Source: Saccharomonospora sp. NB11
Lineage (GTDB): Bacteria; Actinomycetota; Actinomycetes; Mycobacteriales; Pseudonocardiaceae
DNA length: 64,000 bases
Direction of reading: 5' to 3'
NCBI RefSeq assembly: GCF_015910535.1
Contig: NZ_JACBJG010000001.1
Span: 62,001 to 126,000 of the forward strand
Part shown: piece after piece, positions 20,307 to 29,184 of the stretch
How positions within the stretch are numbered: position 1 is the first letter of the stretch
How the letters are laid out: every line of letters starts with the position of its first letter
The notes under the pieces: model-generated
Database searches by the model: none
What the model was told of the DNA's origin: nothing
Seen by the model: only the letters and a program-made list of their open reading frames with translations
Made by a program: the position numbers and the translations under genes

Positions 20307-20993
20307 TTACGGCGGACCCGCCTTGTAGCCGACGCCGCGGACGGTGAGCACCACCTCGGGATGCTCGGGGTCCTTCTCCACCTTCGAGCGCAGACGCTGC
20401 ACGTGGACGTTGACCAGCCGCGTGTCGGCGGCGTGGCGGTAACCCCACACCTGTTCGAGCAGCACTTCGCGCGTGAACACCTGGCGCGGCTTGCGCGCGA
20501 GCGCCACGAGCAGGTCGAACTCCAGCGGCGTCAGCGCGATCGACCGGCCGTCCCGCGTCACGTCGTGTCCGGGCACGTCGATGGTCAGGTCACCGATCGT
20601 GAGGGTCTCGGCGGGCTCCGACTCGGTCCGCCGCAACCGCGCCCGCACCCTCGCCACGAGTTCCTTCGGCTTGAACGGCTTGACGACGTAGTCGTCGGCG
20701 CCGGACTCCAGCCCCAGCACGATGTCCACGGTGTCGCTCTTGGCGGTGAGCATGACGATCGGCACGCCGGACTCCGCCCTGATCGCCTTGCACACGTCGA
20801 TGCCGTTCATGCCGGGCAGCATGAGGTCGAGCAGAACGAGGTCGGGTTTCAGTTCACGCAACGCGGGCAGCGCACGGGAGCCGTCGGACACCACGGCAGT
20901 GTCGAAGCCTTCACCGCGCAACACGATCGTGAGCATCTCTGCCAGAGCGGGGTCGTCGTCGACGACCAGCACACGCGCCTTCATGAGCCACAT
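20307..20993 (-). CDS. mtrA: Response regulator MtrA
   Basis: 228 aa OmpR-type regulator. The receiver domain has the acidic pair in VVDDDPALAE, phosphoacceptor Asp56 in LVLLDLMLPG and Lys in YVVKPFKPKEL. The winged-helix domain has LTPLEFDLLVALARKP and the C-terminal RLRSKVEKDPEHP...VRGVGYKAG. I chose ATG 20993 because it gives the length and Asp numbering (56) of mycobacterial MtrA. The inner ATG at 20984 is the alternative. The 288 bases upstream hold its promoter; nothing else was recognised there. Confidence 0.97.
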   Translation of the reverse strand: MWLMKARVLVVDDDPALAEMLTIVLRGEGFDTAVVSDGSRALPALRELKPDLVLLDLMLPGMNGIDVCKAIRAESGVPIVMLTAKSDTVDIVLGLESGADDYVVKPFKPKELVARVRARLRRTESEPAETLTIGDLTIDVPGHDVTRDGRSIALTPLEFDLLVALARKPRQVFTREVLLEQVWGYRHAADTRLVNVHVQRLRSKVEKDPEHPEVVLTVRGVGYKAGPP

Positions 20994-21281
20994 ATTCGCA
21001 TTTCCGTCAGGTGCAATGTGCACGACCCGCGAAACTGTGTCAGGGAAGCGACACAGAACACGGTGTCCGCGTCGTGCCGCTCGTCCCGATCGATTGCGGG
21101 TACGGCGAAAGGGAGGACCGGCGTTGGCCCCTTCGGAGTCTTGTCGTGCGCGCGGCTGTTGCGCTATGCGGACCGAGGCGAAGAACGGTCCCGTCGGCGT
21201 CCGGTCGGTCGACGATGCGGCGAGACGGTCACCGTTCGCGCCGCTGCCCGACGCGGCCCGGGCACCGTCGGCCCGACTCGG

Positions 21282-21962
21282 TCACTTCCCGAGGTAGAGC
21301 GTCTTCGCGAGCACGGCCATCGCCTCAGTCGCCTCGGCACCCGCTCGCAGGTCGCGGCTGCCGTCCACGACGTGCCACTCCGAGAGCCAGTGCGCCTCGG
21401 CGAGGGCGTCGTACACCCGTGCACAGCGCGCCTGGAGGCCGTCGTCCGACTCGAAGGCGTCCTTCGCGCGCGTGGCGTCCTGCCGTGCCCGGTCCGCCGC
21501 CCGGCTCGCCGCGACGGCCACGGGCACCCGCAACAGGATCTGCCGGTCGGGCACCGGAAGTCCGAAGCGGTCGATCTCCAGCTCCCGCACCCAGCGCACC
21601 ACCTCGCCGTCCACGCCCTGGTGCAGGCGAGCGGCCTGGTAGGCGGCGTTCGAGGCGACGTAACGGTCGAGCAGCACCACGTCGTGGTCGGCCAGCGCCG
21701 CACGGATGTCGTCGGCGGCGTCGCGGCGATCGAGCGCGTAGAGCACGGCCATGCCGTACACGGAGTCGGCGAGGTCGCCGTGCTGCCCGTGCAACGCCTC
21801 CCTGACGAGGTCGGCGTGCACGTCCCGGCCGTACCGGGGGAACGCAGCCGTGGTGACGCTCGCGCCAAGCGCGTTGAGCTGCTCGGTGAGCGCGTTCGTG
21901 AGCGTGCGTTTCCCAGCGCCGTCGAGCCCCTCGACCGCCACCAGCAACCCCTGCGACCCCAT
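21282..21962 (-). CDS. tmk: Thymidylate kinase
   Basis: 226 aa. It phosphorylates dTMP to dTDP with ATP. The P-loop is EGLDGAGKRT (11-20), the same GAGKRT variant as in M. tuberculosis Tmk. The substrate motif is LLDRYVASNAAYQAARLHQG (DRY/F), and the lid carries RAADRARQDATRAKD. It starts at MGSQGLLVAVEGLDG. In M. tuberculosis tmk also lies directly upstream of mtrA. The 288-base gap and missing readthrough signal make a separate promoter for mtrA likely. Confidence 0.95.
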   Translation of the reverse strand: MGSQGLLVAVEGLDGAGKRTLTNALTEQLNALGASVTTAAFPRYGRDVHADLVREALHGQHGDLADSVYGMAVLYALDRRDAADDIRAALADHDVVLLDRYVASNAAYQAARLHQGVDGEVVRWVRELEIDRFGLPVPDRQILLRVPVAVAASRAADRARQDATRAKDAFESDDGLQARCARVYDALAEAHWLSEWHVVDGSRDLRAGAEATEAMAVLAKTLYLGK

Positions 21963-22131
21963 GTGCCCATTGTGGCGTACCACGGGTCCCGCCCGGCGGG
22001 CGCTGACCGACCGCATCGGCAACCAGCGGAAACGGCACAACTTCGTTACCGTGTGTACACGATCGACTTCGGCTGCCACCAGATCCGTTCCGCAGTCCGT
22101 GCCTTCGACACAGGAGCGAGGTGTTCCGCGC

Positions 22132-24474
22132 GTGCCACTTCCCGGTCCCGACACCCACGTCGTCGAGTTGCGTGTTCCGGGACTCGTCGGCGCCAGTGGG
22201 GACAGTCTGTTGGACTCGACGGGCACGGTCGACGTCGCGGGTGACGGCGTCGGCCGCATCATCCGCCCGTGCGACCGGCTGCGGCGACCCGCTCCCGGGC
22301 CGGTGCTGCAGGCACTGGGCCGGTCCGTCTCCCGAACGCTCGAAGGCTACCTGTGGGACCGCATGACCTCCGGTGGCGCGGCCAAGGCCGCCTGGGCCCT
22401 GCTGTTTCCGTTCGCGCTGGTCAACGTCGCGCAGTGGATGCTGCCGCCGGACTCCGGGACGCGTCCGTCGAGAGCGCTGTCGGTGGTGTGTCGCGCACTG
22501 CTGCGGGTGGCGGGCCTGCTGCTCACCATGCTGCTGGTCGCCCAGTTCGCGGTGCTGAGTCTCGATCTGTTGGCCGCGCAGTGCCTGCGGCCCGGTGCGG
22601 ACTGCCTGGAGGCGGCACCGTCGTGGCTGCGCGACGTCTCGGGTGTGCGCACGGCCGTGGGACTCGCCCCGCTGCTCCTGCTCGTCGGGGTGCTGTTCTC
22701 GGTGGCGTCGTCGTCGTGGACGGTCCGCGCGCCCCGACTGCGCGAGCGTCGGCCTGACCTGCCCGGTGGCACCGTGCTCGACGACGAACGGGACACGACG
22801 ACGTTGCGCTGCCTGCACACGGTGGCCGCGCTCGGGGTCGTCGTGCTCGTCCTGCTGGGTGGCCCGTTCGTCGCGCCGGACGCGACCGTCGACACCGTCA
22901 CGTGGGTGGTCACGTTGGCATTGCTGGGTTTCACGACGGGGGCGACCGCGTTTCGCGCACACCGACTCGCCGGGCGGGTCGGCCGCGTCCTGCTGATCAC
23001 GACGGCGCTGGTGCTGGTCGGGGTGGCGGCCGTGGTCGCGACGCCGCTGTCCACACAGGTGTCGGACGGAGCCAACTCGACGGTGGAGCTGCTGGCAGCG
23101 GCGCTGTTCGCGGTCTGTGTGCTGTTCGCGCTCCTGCTGGTGCCCACCGCCGTCCTCGCCCGCCGCGCGTGGGCGGGACTGCCGAAGCGCCTTCGCCCCT
23201 GGGCGGGCGGCTGGGCCGCTGCTCCCGCACTCGCGTTGGCCGCGTTGCTGGGCGGCGGCTTCGGCGCTGGCCTGGCGATCGCCGCCCGGCACGTCCTCGA
23301 TCCCTCGATCGCCCTCCCACGCGGGTACACGCTCATCACTGTGTTGTGGGGAGCCGGACTCGGGTTCGCCGCGCTGATCGCCATTCCCGTGTTCGCCGTG
23401 GCCGTCCCCCTGCGCCGTGCCCGACGCGGAGTGCCCGAGGTGCTGCACCTGATGGACACCCCGGCCGAAGACGTCGGCAAGGCGGCCGACGCGTGGGCCA
23501 GGGCGGCGTGGGAACGCAAGCATCTGCATCGCATCGTGCTCACGGTGGTGCTGGCCATGATCGTCGGCGCCGCCGCTCTGCTGGTCGTCCGCCTGCGCGC
23601 GGTGGAGTTGCCGGAGTTCCTCATGCCGTTGTCGGCGGTGGGCGTGGTGGCGCTCGGCGTGCTGGCCGTGGCGCTGCTGCGGGCCGTTCTCACCGCCGCC
23701 ACCGGGGCAATGCGGATGCGCCATCTCGCCGCGTTCGCCGACCTCGTGTGCTTCTGGCCGCGGGTCGCCCACCCGGTGGTGCCACCGTCGTACGCGCTGA
23801 AAGTGGTGCCCGAACTCGCCGAGCGCGCCAAGGAGCACCTGCGTGCCCCGGACAGCCGAGTCGTCCTCTCCGGCTACCACGTGGGAGGGCTGCTCACCGT
23901 CATCACGGCGGGACGTCTCTCGGCCACCCTGTCCGACGCCGAACTCGAACGGCTCGGCCTCCTCACCGCCGGGACACCGCTGCAGTGGGGCTACCAACGC
24001 GCGTTCCCCGGCGTGTTCGGCCACGACTCGCTCGCCCGCCTCTACGGCGCTCTCGGCGGACACTGGCGCGGACTCTGCCGAGGCACCGACACGTTCGGCG
24101 GGGGCGCGACGACCTGGCGTCACCAGGTGCGCGACGGGCGGCTGCTGGGTGTGGGGTACCTGCCGGACGGCGGCGTCGGTGCCCTCGAACCCGCCGAGCG
24201 TGGCCCCCACGGAGTTCTCGTCCTGGGCGGCGACCACTGGCTGCCCGATCCGGCGCTCGGCCCCGTGCAGGGTCGCCGCTGGGCGCCGGGAGTGCGTCGG
24301 CACACCGACTACATCGCCGAGCCCGAGTGGGACCGCGCCGTCGCGTACGCGGCCGGGCTCGCCGGGCCCACACCCGCCGTCCCGGAGCCGACCCGACCGG
24401 TCGGACCGGCACCCGGTGACGTGCTGGGATCGTCGAGGCTCGACGGCAACGGGATGGTCAACGGTCCGGGCTGA
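22132..24474 (+). CDS. Large multi-spanning membrane protein with lipase-like C-terminal domain
   Basis: 780 aa. The N-terminal VVELRVPGLVGASGDSLLD resembles the start of a family of actinobacterial membrane proteins that open with a partial alpha/beta-hydrolase (VxGxSG) segment. About eight to ten hydrophobic helices follow (LLFPFALVNVAQWML, LLLTMLLVAQFAVL, and others to about residue 520). The C-terminal soluble region has VVLSGYHVGGLLTVITAG, placed like a serine-hydrolase nucleophile elbow (GxSxG) but with His instead of Ser. GTG 22132 is supported by AGGAG and GAGG upstream. Function unknown. Expression is monocistronic, divergent from tmk. Confidence 0.8.
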   Translation: MPLPGPDTHVVELRVPGLVGASGDSLLDSTGTVDVAGDGVGRIIRPCDRLRRPAPGPVLQALGRSVSRTLEGYLWDRMTSGGAAKAAWALLFPFALVNVAQWMLPPDSGTRPSRALSVVCRALLRVAGLLLTMLLVAQFAVLSLDLLAAQCLRPGADCLEAAPSWLRDVSGVRTAVGLAPLLLLVGVLFSVASSSWTVRAPRLRERRPDLPGGTVLDDERDTTTLRCLHTVAALGVVVLVLLGGPFVAPDATVDTVTWVVTLALLGFTTGATAFRAHRLAGRVGRVLLITTALVLVGVAAVVATPLSTQVSDGANSTVELLAAALFAVCVLFALLLVPTAVLARRAWAGLPKRLRPWAGGWAAAPALALAALLGGGFGAGLAIAARHVLDPSIALPRGYTLITVLWGAGLGFAALIAIPVFAVAVPLRRARRGVPEVLHLMDTPAEDVGKAADAWARAAWERKHLHRIVLTVVLAMIVGAAALLVVRLRAVELPEFLMPLSAVGVVALGVLAVALLRAVLTAATGAMRMRHLAAFADLVCFWPRVAHPVVPPSYALKVVPELAERAKEHLRAPDSRVVLSGYHVGGLLTVITAGRLSATLSDAELERLGLLTAGTPLQWGYQRAFPGVFGHDSLARLYGALGGHWRGLCRGTDTFGGGATTWRHQVRDGRLLGVGYLPDGGVGALEPAERGPHGVLVLGGDHWLPDPALGPVQGRRWAPGVRRHTDYIAEPEWDRAVAYAAGLAGPTPAVPEPTRPVGPAPGDVLGSSRLDGNGMVNGPG

Positions 24475-24490
24475 GGACGCCCGGCGTCTC

Positions 24491-25258
24491 TCAGGCTTCC
24501 TCGCCCCGTCGCCTGCGGGTCGCAGCCACCAACGCACCGCCGCACGCGAGCAACGCGACTCCGACAGCGATCAACCAACCGCTGCCGAACCCGGTGGAGG
24601 CGAGTTCGTCGTCGGCGGCCACCGCTCCGTCGCTCTCTGTCGTCGGTGTGGTCGGCACGGCTGTCTCGGCGGAGGTCGGTGTGATCGTGCTGGTCCGGGA
24701 CGGCGGCTCCGCCGGGAGCTCCGCCTCGGGCTGCTCCAGCGCCCCGTCCCGAGGCGGTTCGTCGGGACCCGACTGCGGCTTCGTGGTGGCGGTCGCCGAG
24801 GGCGCCTCCTCACCGCAGGCGAACCAGCGGCTGATCACGGGGACCGTCCCGTCCGAACCCACCGGTGCGCGCAACTCGACCCACGGGTGGCTCTTGGCGA
24901 GCCCCGACCTGCCCGGCAGGTACACGTGATGCCGGGACCCGCCCTCGACGACGATCGCGGTGACGGCGATGTCGTCGGGAAGGTCCGTGATCGTGACGTA
25001 GTCGTCCTGGACCGGCACACCGCCGTCGTAGCTCAACCCGATGTTCTGGATCATGCCGCCGTCCTCGACGCTGACCAGAATCCCGCCACCGAACTGCTCG
25101 CACTGCGGCTCCGCGAGGAGGCCCTCACGGACCTCCGCCCGCGCGTCGTCCCCGGCCTCCAGCGCCGACGCCGCCGGCGCTGCGGCCACGCTGCACGCCA
25201 CGGCCAACCCCGTGCTCAGCAGAGCCGCGAGGAGGCGTGGTCGGGGGCGTGGGGGCAT
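24491..25258 (-). CDS. Secreted cell-wall-anchored protein with LASTG sortase signal
   Basis: 255 aa. An N-terminal signal peptide (RPRLLAALLSTGLAVACSVAAAPAASA) precedes a compact domain with two cysteines (EPQCEQFGG, WFACGEE). A Thr/Pro/Glu-rich wall-spanning linker follows. The C-terminus is a classic sorting signal: LASTG, a hydrophobic helix (WLIAVGVALLACGGALVA) and a basic tail RRRRGEEA. LAxTG is the motif of class E sortases, common in high-GC actinobacteria. No sortase gene is nearby. The globular domain is not recognised. It is convergent with the membrane-protein gene, 16 bases apart. Confidence 0.8.
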   Translation of the reverse strand: MPPRPRPRLLAALLSTGLAVACSVAAAPAASALEAGDDARAEVREGLLAEPQCEQFGGGILVSVEDGGMIQNIGLSYDGGVPVQDDYVTITDLPDDIAVTAIVVEGGSRHHVYLPGRSGLAKSHPWVELRAPVGSDGTVPVISRWFACGEEAPSATATTKPQSGPDEPPRDGALEQPEAELPAEPPSRTSTITPTSAETAVPTTPTTESDGAVAADDELASTGFGSGWLIAVGVALLACGGALVAATRRRRGEEA

Positions 25259-25447
25259 GGGGTACTCCGTCGGGGAAAGCGGCGATCACGAGCCCCCCGA
25301 CGAGGGAGTCAGGTGGGCGAGGGGACTTTATCCGCTTTTGGTGAAACCTCCATGCCGAAAGGACGGACAGTGATCCTTTCGATTCCGATCGGTGACGAAC
25401 GGCGACCCGATCGCCGTCACTTCGCAACCTACGGGTGACGCGAACCG

Positions 25448-26365
25448 TCAAGCATTCACCGGACGGTAGAGATCGGGTTCCAGGTAGATGAGCCGCGCCG
25501 CGGGCACCTTCGCACGCACCCGGCTCTCGGCCTCGTCGATCGCCTTCGCGACCTCCGCGAGCTCCAGCCCCTCCCGCAGGCCGAGCTTGGCGGCCACCAG
25601 CAGCTCGTCCGGACCGAGGTACTGCGTGCGGATGTGGATGACCCGCTCGACGTCGTCCGAGGTCAGCTCGTTCGCGATGATCTCGAGTTCGCCGTCGCTG
25701 GCACCCTCGCCGATGAGCAGGCTCTTCATCTCGACGATCAGCGTGATGGCGATGACGCCGAGCAGCACACCGATCATCAGGGTGCCCACGCCGTCCCACA
25801 TCGGGTCACCGGTGAGGACCGCGAGCCCGACCCCGAGCAACGCGAACACGAGCCCGAACAGCGCGCCGGCGTCCTCCAGCAGCACGACGGGCAGTTCGGG
25901 AGTCTTCGACTGCCGGATGAACGACCACCAGCTCTGCTCGCCCTTCAACTGCCGGGACTCGACGATGGCGGTGCGGAAGCTGTAGCTCTCCAGAGCGATG
26001 GCCACCACGAGGATCGCCACCGCCACGAGCGGCGACGACAACTCCTCGGGGTGCTGGATCTTGTGGATGCCCTCGTAGAGCGCGAAGACGGCACCCAGCG
26101 TGAACAGCATCAGGGCGACGATGAACGAGTAGAAGTAGCGCTCGCGCCCGTATCCGAACGGGTGGGCCTTGGTCGCTCGCCGCTTCGACGTCTTCTGCCC
26201 CAGGAGCAGCAACCCCTGGTTGGACGTGTCGGCCACCGAGTGCACCGACTCGGCCAGCATCGACGACGACCCGGTGATCAGGAAGCCGACGAACTTCGAG
26301 ACGGCGATTCCCGCGTTCGCGAACAGTGCCGCGAGGATCGCTTTGGTACCACCTTCTGCTGCCAC
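25448..26365 (-). CDS. Cation diffusion facilitator (CDF) family metal transporter
   Basis: 305 aa. Six membrane helices are visible, with the metal-site motif AESVHSVADTSNQ in the second (HSxxD). There is a cytosolic loop, RRATKAHPFGYGRERYFYSF, typical of the family, and a short C-terminal domain. Such proteins export Zn, Fe, Mn or similar divalent ions in exchange for protons; the metal cannot be told from sequence. GTG 26365 is chosen for the AAGGGGG ribosome site eight bases upstream. The longer frame to 26473 has no support. It stands alone downstream of manA (156-base gap). Confidence 0.9.
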   Translation of the reverse strand: MAAEGGTKAILAALFANAGIAVSKFVGFLITGSSSMLAESVHSVADTSNQGLLLLGQKTSKRRATKAHPFGYGRERYFYSFIVALMLFTLGAVFALYEGIHKIQHPEELSSPLVAVAILVVAIALESYSFRTAIVESRQLKGEQSWWSFIRQSKTPELPVVLLEDAGALFGLVFALLGVGLAVLTGDPMWDGVGTLMIGVLLGVIAITLIVEMKSLLIGEGASDGELEIIANELTSDDVERVIHIRTQYLGPDELLVAAKLGLREGLELAEVAKAIDEAESRVRAKVPAARLIYLEPDLYRPVNA

Positions 26366-26521
26366 GACGTGTCCCCCTTCGCAGGCGCGGCCCCACCACT
26401 CGGGGCGCGATCGGGGTGCAGCATAAGACCTGGTCCCCGACGTCGACGGAGCACCTGGTCGTGAAGCGATCACACTCCGGAATCAGGGAACGAAACGGAC
26501 ATCCTGCCGCGACGACCGCGG

Positions 26522-27754
26522 TCAGGCGCAGGTACCGGCGGTCGCCCGGAAAACGCGGGCAGGCCCCTCCACCGTGGGACGGATCCGCACCTCCGGGTCG
26601 GAAGCCGGAAGCCACACCGACTCACCACGACGCAGCTCGATCTTCGTCCCGTCCTCGGACACCAACAGCAGTTCGCCCTCGGTGCACAACAGGATCTGCG
26701 GCGTCGCGCCGCCGAGCGTCACCTCGTTCGCGTCACCGGCCGCCCACTCCAGGCGCGACAGCTCGAACTCGGGCGCGTCGGTGCGATATACCGCCACCCG
26801 CTCGTCACTGCCCCGGTCGCCGCCCAGCACCGGCATGTCGCCGCTGGAGAAGTCGAGCACGCGGAGCAGCTCGGGCACGTCCACGTGCTTGGGCGTAAGC
26901 CCACCACGGAGGATGTTGTCCGAGTTCGCGAGAATCTCCACCGCCGTCCCGTGCAGGTAGAGGTGCAGGTTCCCCGCCGCGAGATAGAGCGCCTCACCCG
27001 CCTTCAGCGTGAGCCGGTTCAACAGCAACGCCGCCAGCACGCCCGCGTCGTGCGGGTGCGCCTCCCCGAGTTCCAGGACGGTGCGGCACTCGACGTCGAA
27101 CTCCCCGCGTTCCTTGACGTGGCGCACGCACGCGTCGAGCACCTCGGGTAGCAACTGGTCGAGCGTCGGCTGCGGCATGGTGATCAGCGACGTGAACAAC
27201 GCCCGAAGCCCGTTGGAGTCGGGCTGCGCGGCCAGCAACTCGGTGTACCGCGTCAACCCGGGTGTGTCGATGGCCCGCAACAACCGCACGGTACGTCGCG
27301 GGTCGCGGAAACCGGCGAGCGCGTGGAACTCGGTCAACGCGCACACGAGTTCCGGCTTCGCCGTCGGGTCGGGATAGTTGCGGTTCGGCGCGTCCCTCGG
27401 GATGCCCGCGGCCTCCTCGCGAGCCCATCCCTCCGCCGCCTGTTCCGCGGACGGGTGCGCCTGCATCGACAGGGGCTCCTCCACCGCGAGGATCTTGAGC
27501 AGGAACGGCAGTCGACCGCCCCACCGGTCGGCACATGCCTCACCGAGCTGGCCGACGGGGTCGCTCTCGACGAGATCGAGCAGGCTCCGCTCGGTCCCGT
27601 CCTGGCTCACCACGTGGGACGGGTCCCCGGGGTGCGCCCCCATCCACAGCTCGGCCTCGGGGTGCGGTGCGGGCACCGGGCGCCCCAGCAGTTCCGGGAT
27701 CGTGGTCCTGGAGCCCCACGCGTAGGGCCGGACTGCGTTACGCAGCAGTTCCAC
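26522..27754 (-). CDS. manA: Mannose-6-phosphate isomerase, class I
   Basis: 410 aa zinc enzyme that interconverts fructose-6-P and mannose-6-P, the entry to GDP-mannose and so to PIM, lipoarabinomannan-type lipids and mannoproteins. Metal ligands sit in LSMQAHPSAEQA and DPTAKPELVCALTEF, and the catalytic region is AGNLHLYLHGTAVEILANSDNILRGGLTPKHVD. GTG 27754 has a GAGGAG ribosome site. It is the last gene of a row (DUF3499, phosphomannomutase, Trm112, SIS protein) that matches M. tuberculosis Rv3255c-Rv3258c. Confidence 0.96.
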   Translation of the reverse strand: MELLRNAVRPYAWGSRTTIPELLGRPVPAPHPEAELWMGAHPGDPSHVVSQDGTERSLLDLVESDPVGQLGEACADRWGGRLPFLLKILAVEEPLSMQAHPSAEQAAEGWAREEAAGIPRDAPNRNYPDPTAKPELVCALTEFHALAGFRDPRRTVRLLRAIDTPGLTRYTELLAAQPDSNGLRALFTSLITMPQPTLDQLLPEVLDACVRHVKERGEFDVECRTVLELGEAHPHDAGVLAALLLNRLTLKAGEALYLAAGNLHLYLHGTAVEILANSDNILRGGLTPKHVDVPELLRVLDFSSGDMPVLGGDRGSDERVAVYRTDAPEFELSRLEWAAGDANEVTLGGATPQILLCTEGELLLVSEDGTKIELRRGESVWLPASDPEVRIRPTVEGPARVFRATAGTCA

Positions 27755-27807
27755 GGTCAACTCAACTCCTCGCCGGCCGTTCCACCGGCCTTCCTCGTGT
27801 ACTGGCT

Positions 27808-28899
27808 CTACGCCGTTGCGGGCGCAACGCGGCCAGCTCCCCCAATCGTTCCTGCCGCGAGACCGAGGTAGAGCGCCGCCAACTCGCACCGCAGCGCCAG
27901 GACCGCCGCGCGACCCGCGTCGTCGGCCACGATCTCGTCCGCCGGCGCCAGCACGTCCGCCGACGGCAGCAGCTCCCCTGCCCGATGCCGACTGGCGTCC
28001 GCCGCCTGACCCGTGATCACCGCGAGCAGCACCACCCGCACCGGAGTCCCCTCACCGGCCGGGTCGTCGGGGTCCGCGAAGATCGTGTTCTCCGCCGACG
28101 CCTCCGTGGCAGCCCGCCGCAGTGCGGGCCGCGACAGTGCTTGCCGGTAGTGCGCGACGTCCGCGACGACGGCCGCGTGGGCGGCCAAAGCGTACGCGGC
28201 GTGCTGCGCGACCGCGACGGCCACCGCGTCGAGGCCCCACAACAACGGCGTGCGGTCGGCCAACCGCAACGCCAACGACTTGGCCGGATTCACGAAGGAC
28301 TCGTGATCGGGATGACCACGTTCGGCCTCGTAGTCGAGGCGGTCGGCGAGCGCGTCGACGTCGACGGTCGCCAGCCCCACCGCGTTGGCGGTGACCAGGC
28401 CCGCGGCCAAAGCCCTCGGCAACGTCAGCTCCGCGGGAACCGGGACCCGGGGTGACAGAACGAGACCGCGCCCCGCCACCGACGACGCCACCGGCCCGTC
28501 CAGAGGCGCGGACAGCACCACGCCCGCGCCGTACCGCGCGGCGCGCTCCAGCGACAACGCCAGCTCACGGTCGTAGGGGTCGTCGGTGTGCGCGAACACC
28601 ACGTCGAGAGCGCCGACCCAGCTCGGCACGACGTCGCTGAGGACGACCGGAACGGGACTGGCCGGGGCGATCAGCGCCTCCAACAACCTCGCCGCGCCGT
28701 GCCCGACCCCCGGTCGGGACACGATCACGAGGGAGCGAGGACGCCCCACGTCCAGTCGTGCGCTCAGTTCCAGTTCCGCCGCGGCCTCGACGGTCGAACG
28801 CACCTGGGCGCCCGCCATCGCGGCCGACCTCAGCAGACCGGCACCGTCGGCACCGGCCAGCCGCGCCGGATCGTCGAGGAGACTGTCGTCAAGCGCCAT
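27808..28899 (-). CDS. SIS-domain protein, phosphoglucose/phosphomannose isomerase-like (Rv3256c type)
   Basis: 363 aa. The N-terminal DDSLLDDPARLAGADGAGLLRSAAMAGAQV and SLVIVSRPGVGHGAARLLEAL resemble the sugar-isomerase (SIS) fold of bifunctional phosphoglucose/phosphomannose isomerases. The catalytic residues are not clearly conserved, so enzymatic activity is doubtful. The conserved position between phosphomannomutase and manA suggests a role in mannose metabolism, perhaps structural or regulatory. The start ATG 28899 overlaps the Trm112 gene by 11 bases; ATG 28917 is an alternative. The C-terminus is Ala-rich. Confidence 0.82.
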   Translation of the reverse strand: MALDDSLLDDPARLAGADGAGLLRSAAMAGAQVRSTVEAAAELELSARLDVGRPRSLVIVSRPGVGHGAARLLEALIAPASPVPVVLSDVVPSWVGALDVVFAHTDDPYDRELALSLERAARYGAGVVLSAPLDGPVASSVAGRGLVLSPRVPVPAELTLPRALAAGLVTANAVGLATVDVDALADRLDYEAERGHPDHESFVNPAKSLALRLADRTPLLWGLDAVAVAVAQHAAYALAAHAAVVADVAHYRQALSRPALRRAATEASAENTIFADPDDPAGEGTPVRVVLLAVITGQAADASRHRAGELLPSADVLAPADEIVADDAGRAAVLALRCELAALYLGLAAGTIGGAGRVAPATA

Positions 28900-29122
28900 C
28901 GGAACTGGTCTGGTCATCGGTCTCACGCCCGTCGTCGGGAGGGGTCGCCTCGTCGAGCAGGAGCACGGGAATGCCGTCACGTACCGGGTAGACCCGACCA
29001 CACGACGTGCAGGTCAGCGCGTCGGCGTCGGCGTCGTCCGGTGTCCCCGGCGTCAGCGGAGCGTGGTCCGGCGCGGGGCACGCGAGAATCTCCATGAGCT
29101 GTGCGTCAAGCGTGACGGCCAT
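28889..29122 (-). CDS. Trm112-family zinc-binding protein
   Basis: 77 aa. The motif MEILACPAPDHAPL and CTSCGRVYPVRDGIPVLLLDEA is the Trm112/YcaR fold, a small zinc protein that in eukaryotes and archaea activates methyltransferases. In bacteria its partner is mostly unknown. The first Cys pair is reduced to CPAPDH, so one ligand may be His or Asp. Overlap with the SIS gene suggests coupling. It follows phosphomannomutase by the 62 bases in between. Confidence 0.85.
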   Translation of the reverse strand: MAVTLDAQLMEILACPAPDHAPLTPGTPDDADADALTCTSCGRVYPVRDGIPVLLLDEATPPDDGRETDDQTSSDGA

Positions 29123-29184
29123 GCTTCCTCTTTACCACTAGCGGATTCTGGGTGACGTCTTCTCGTCCGGGACGCGGCACCGAC

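Noticed and set aside
18954-22244. Plus-strand open frame of 1096 codons opposite mtrB, mtrA and tmk
   Set aside because: Shadow of conserved minus-strand genes; no domain and no ribosome site.
21325-24537. Minus-strand frame of 1070 codons over the large membrane protein gene
   Set aside because: Gln/His/Arg-rich composition of an antisense frame; the plus-strand frame has membrane helices and a good ribosome site.
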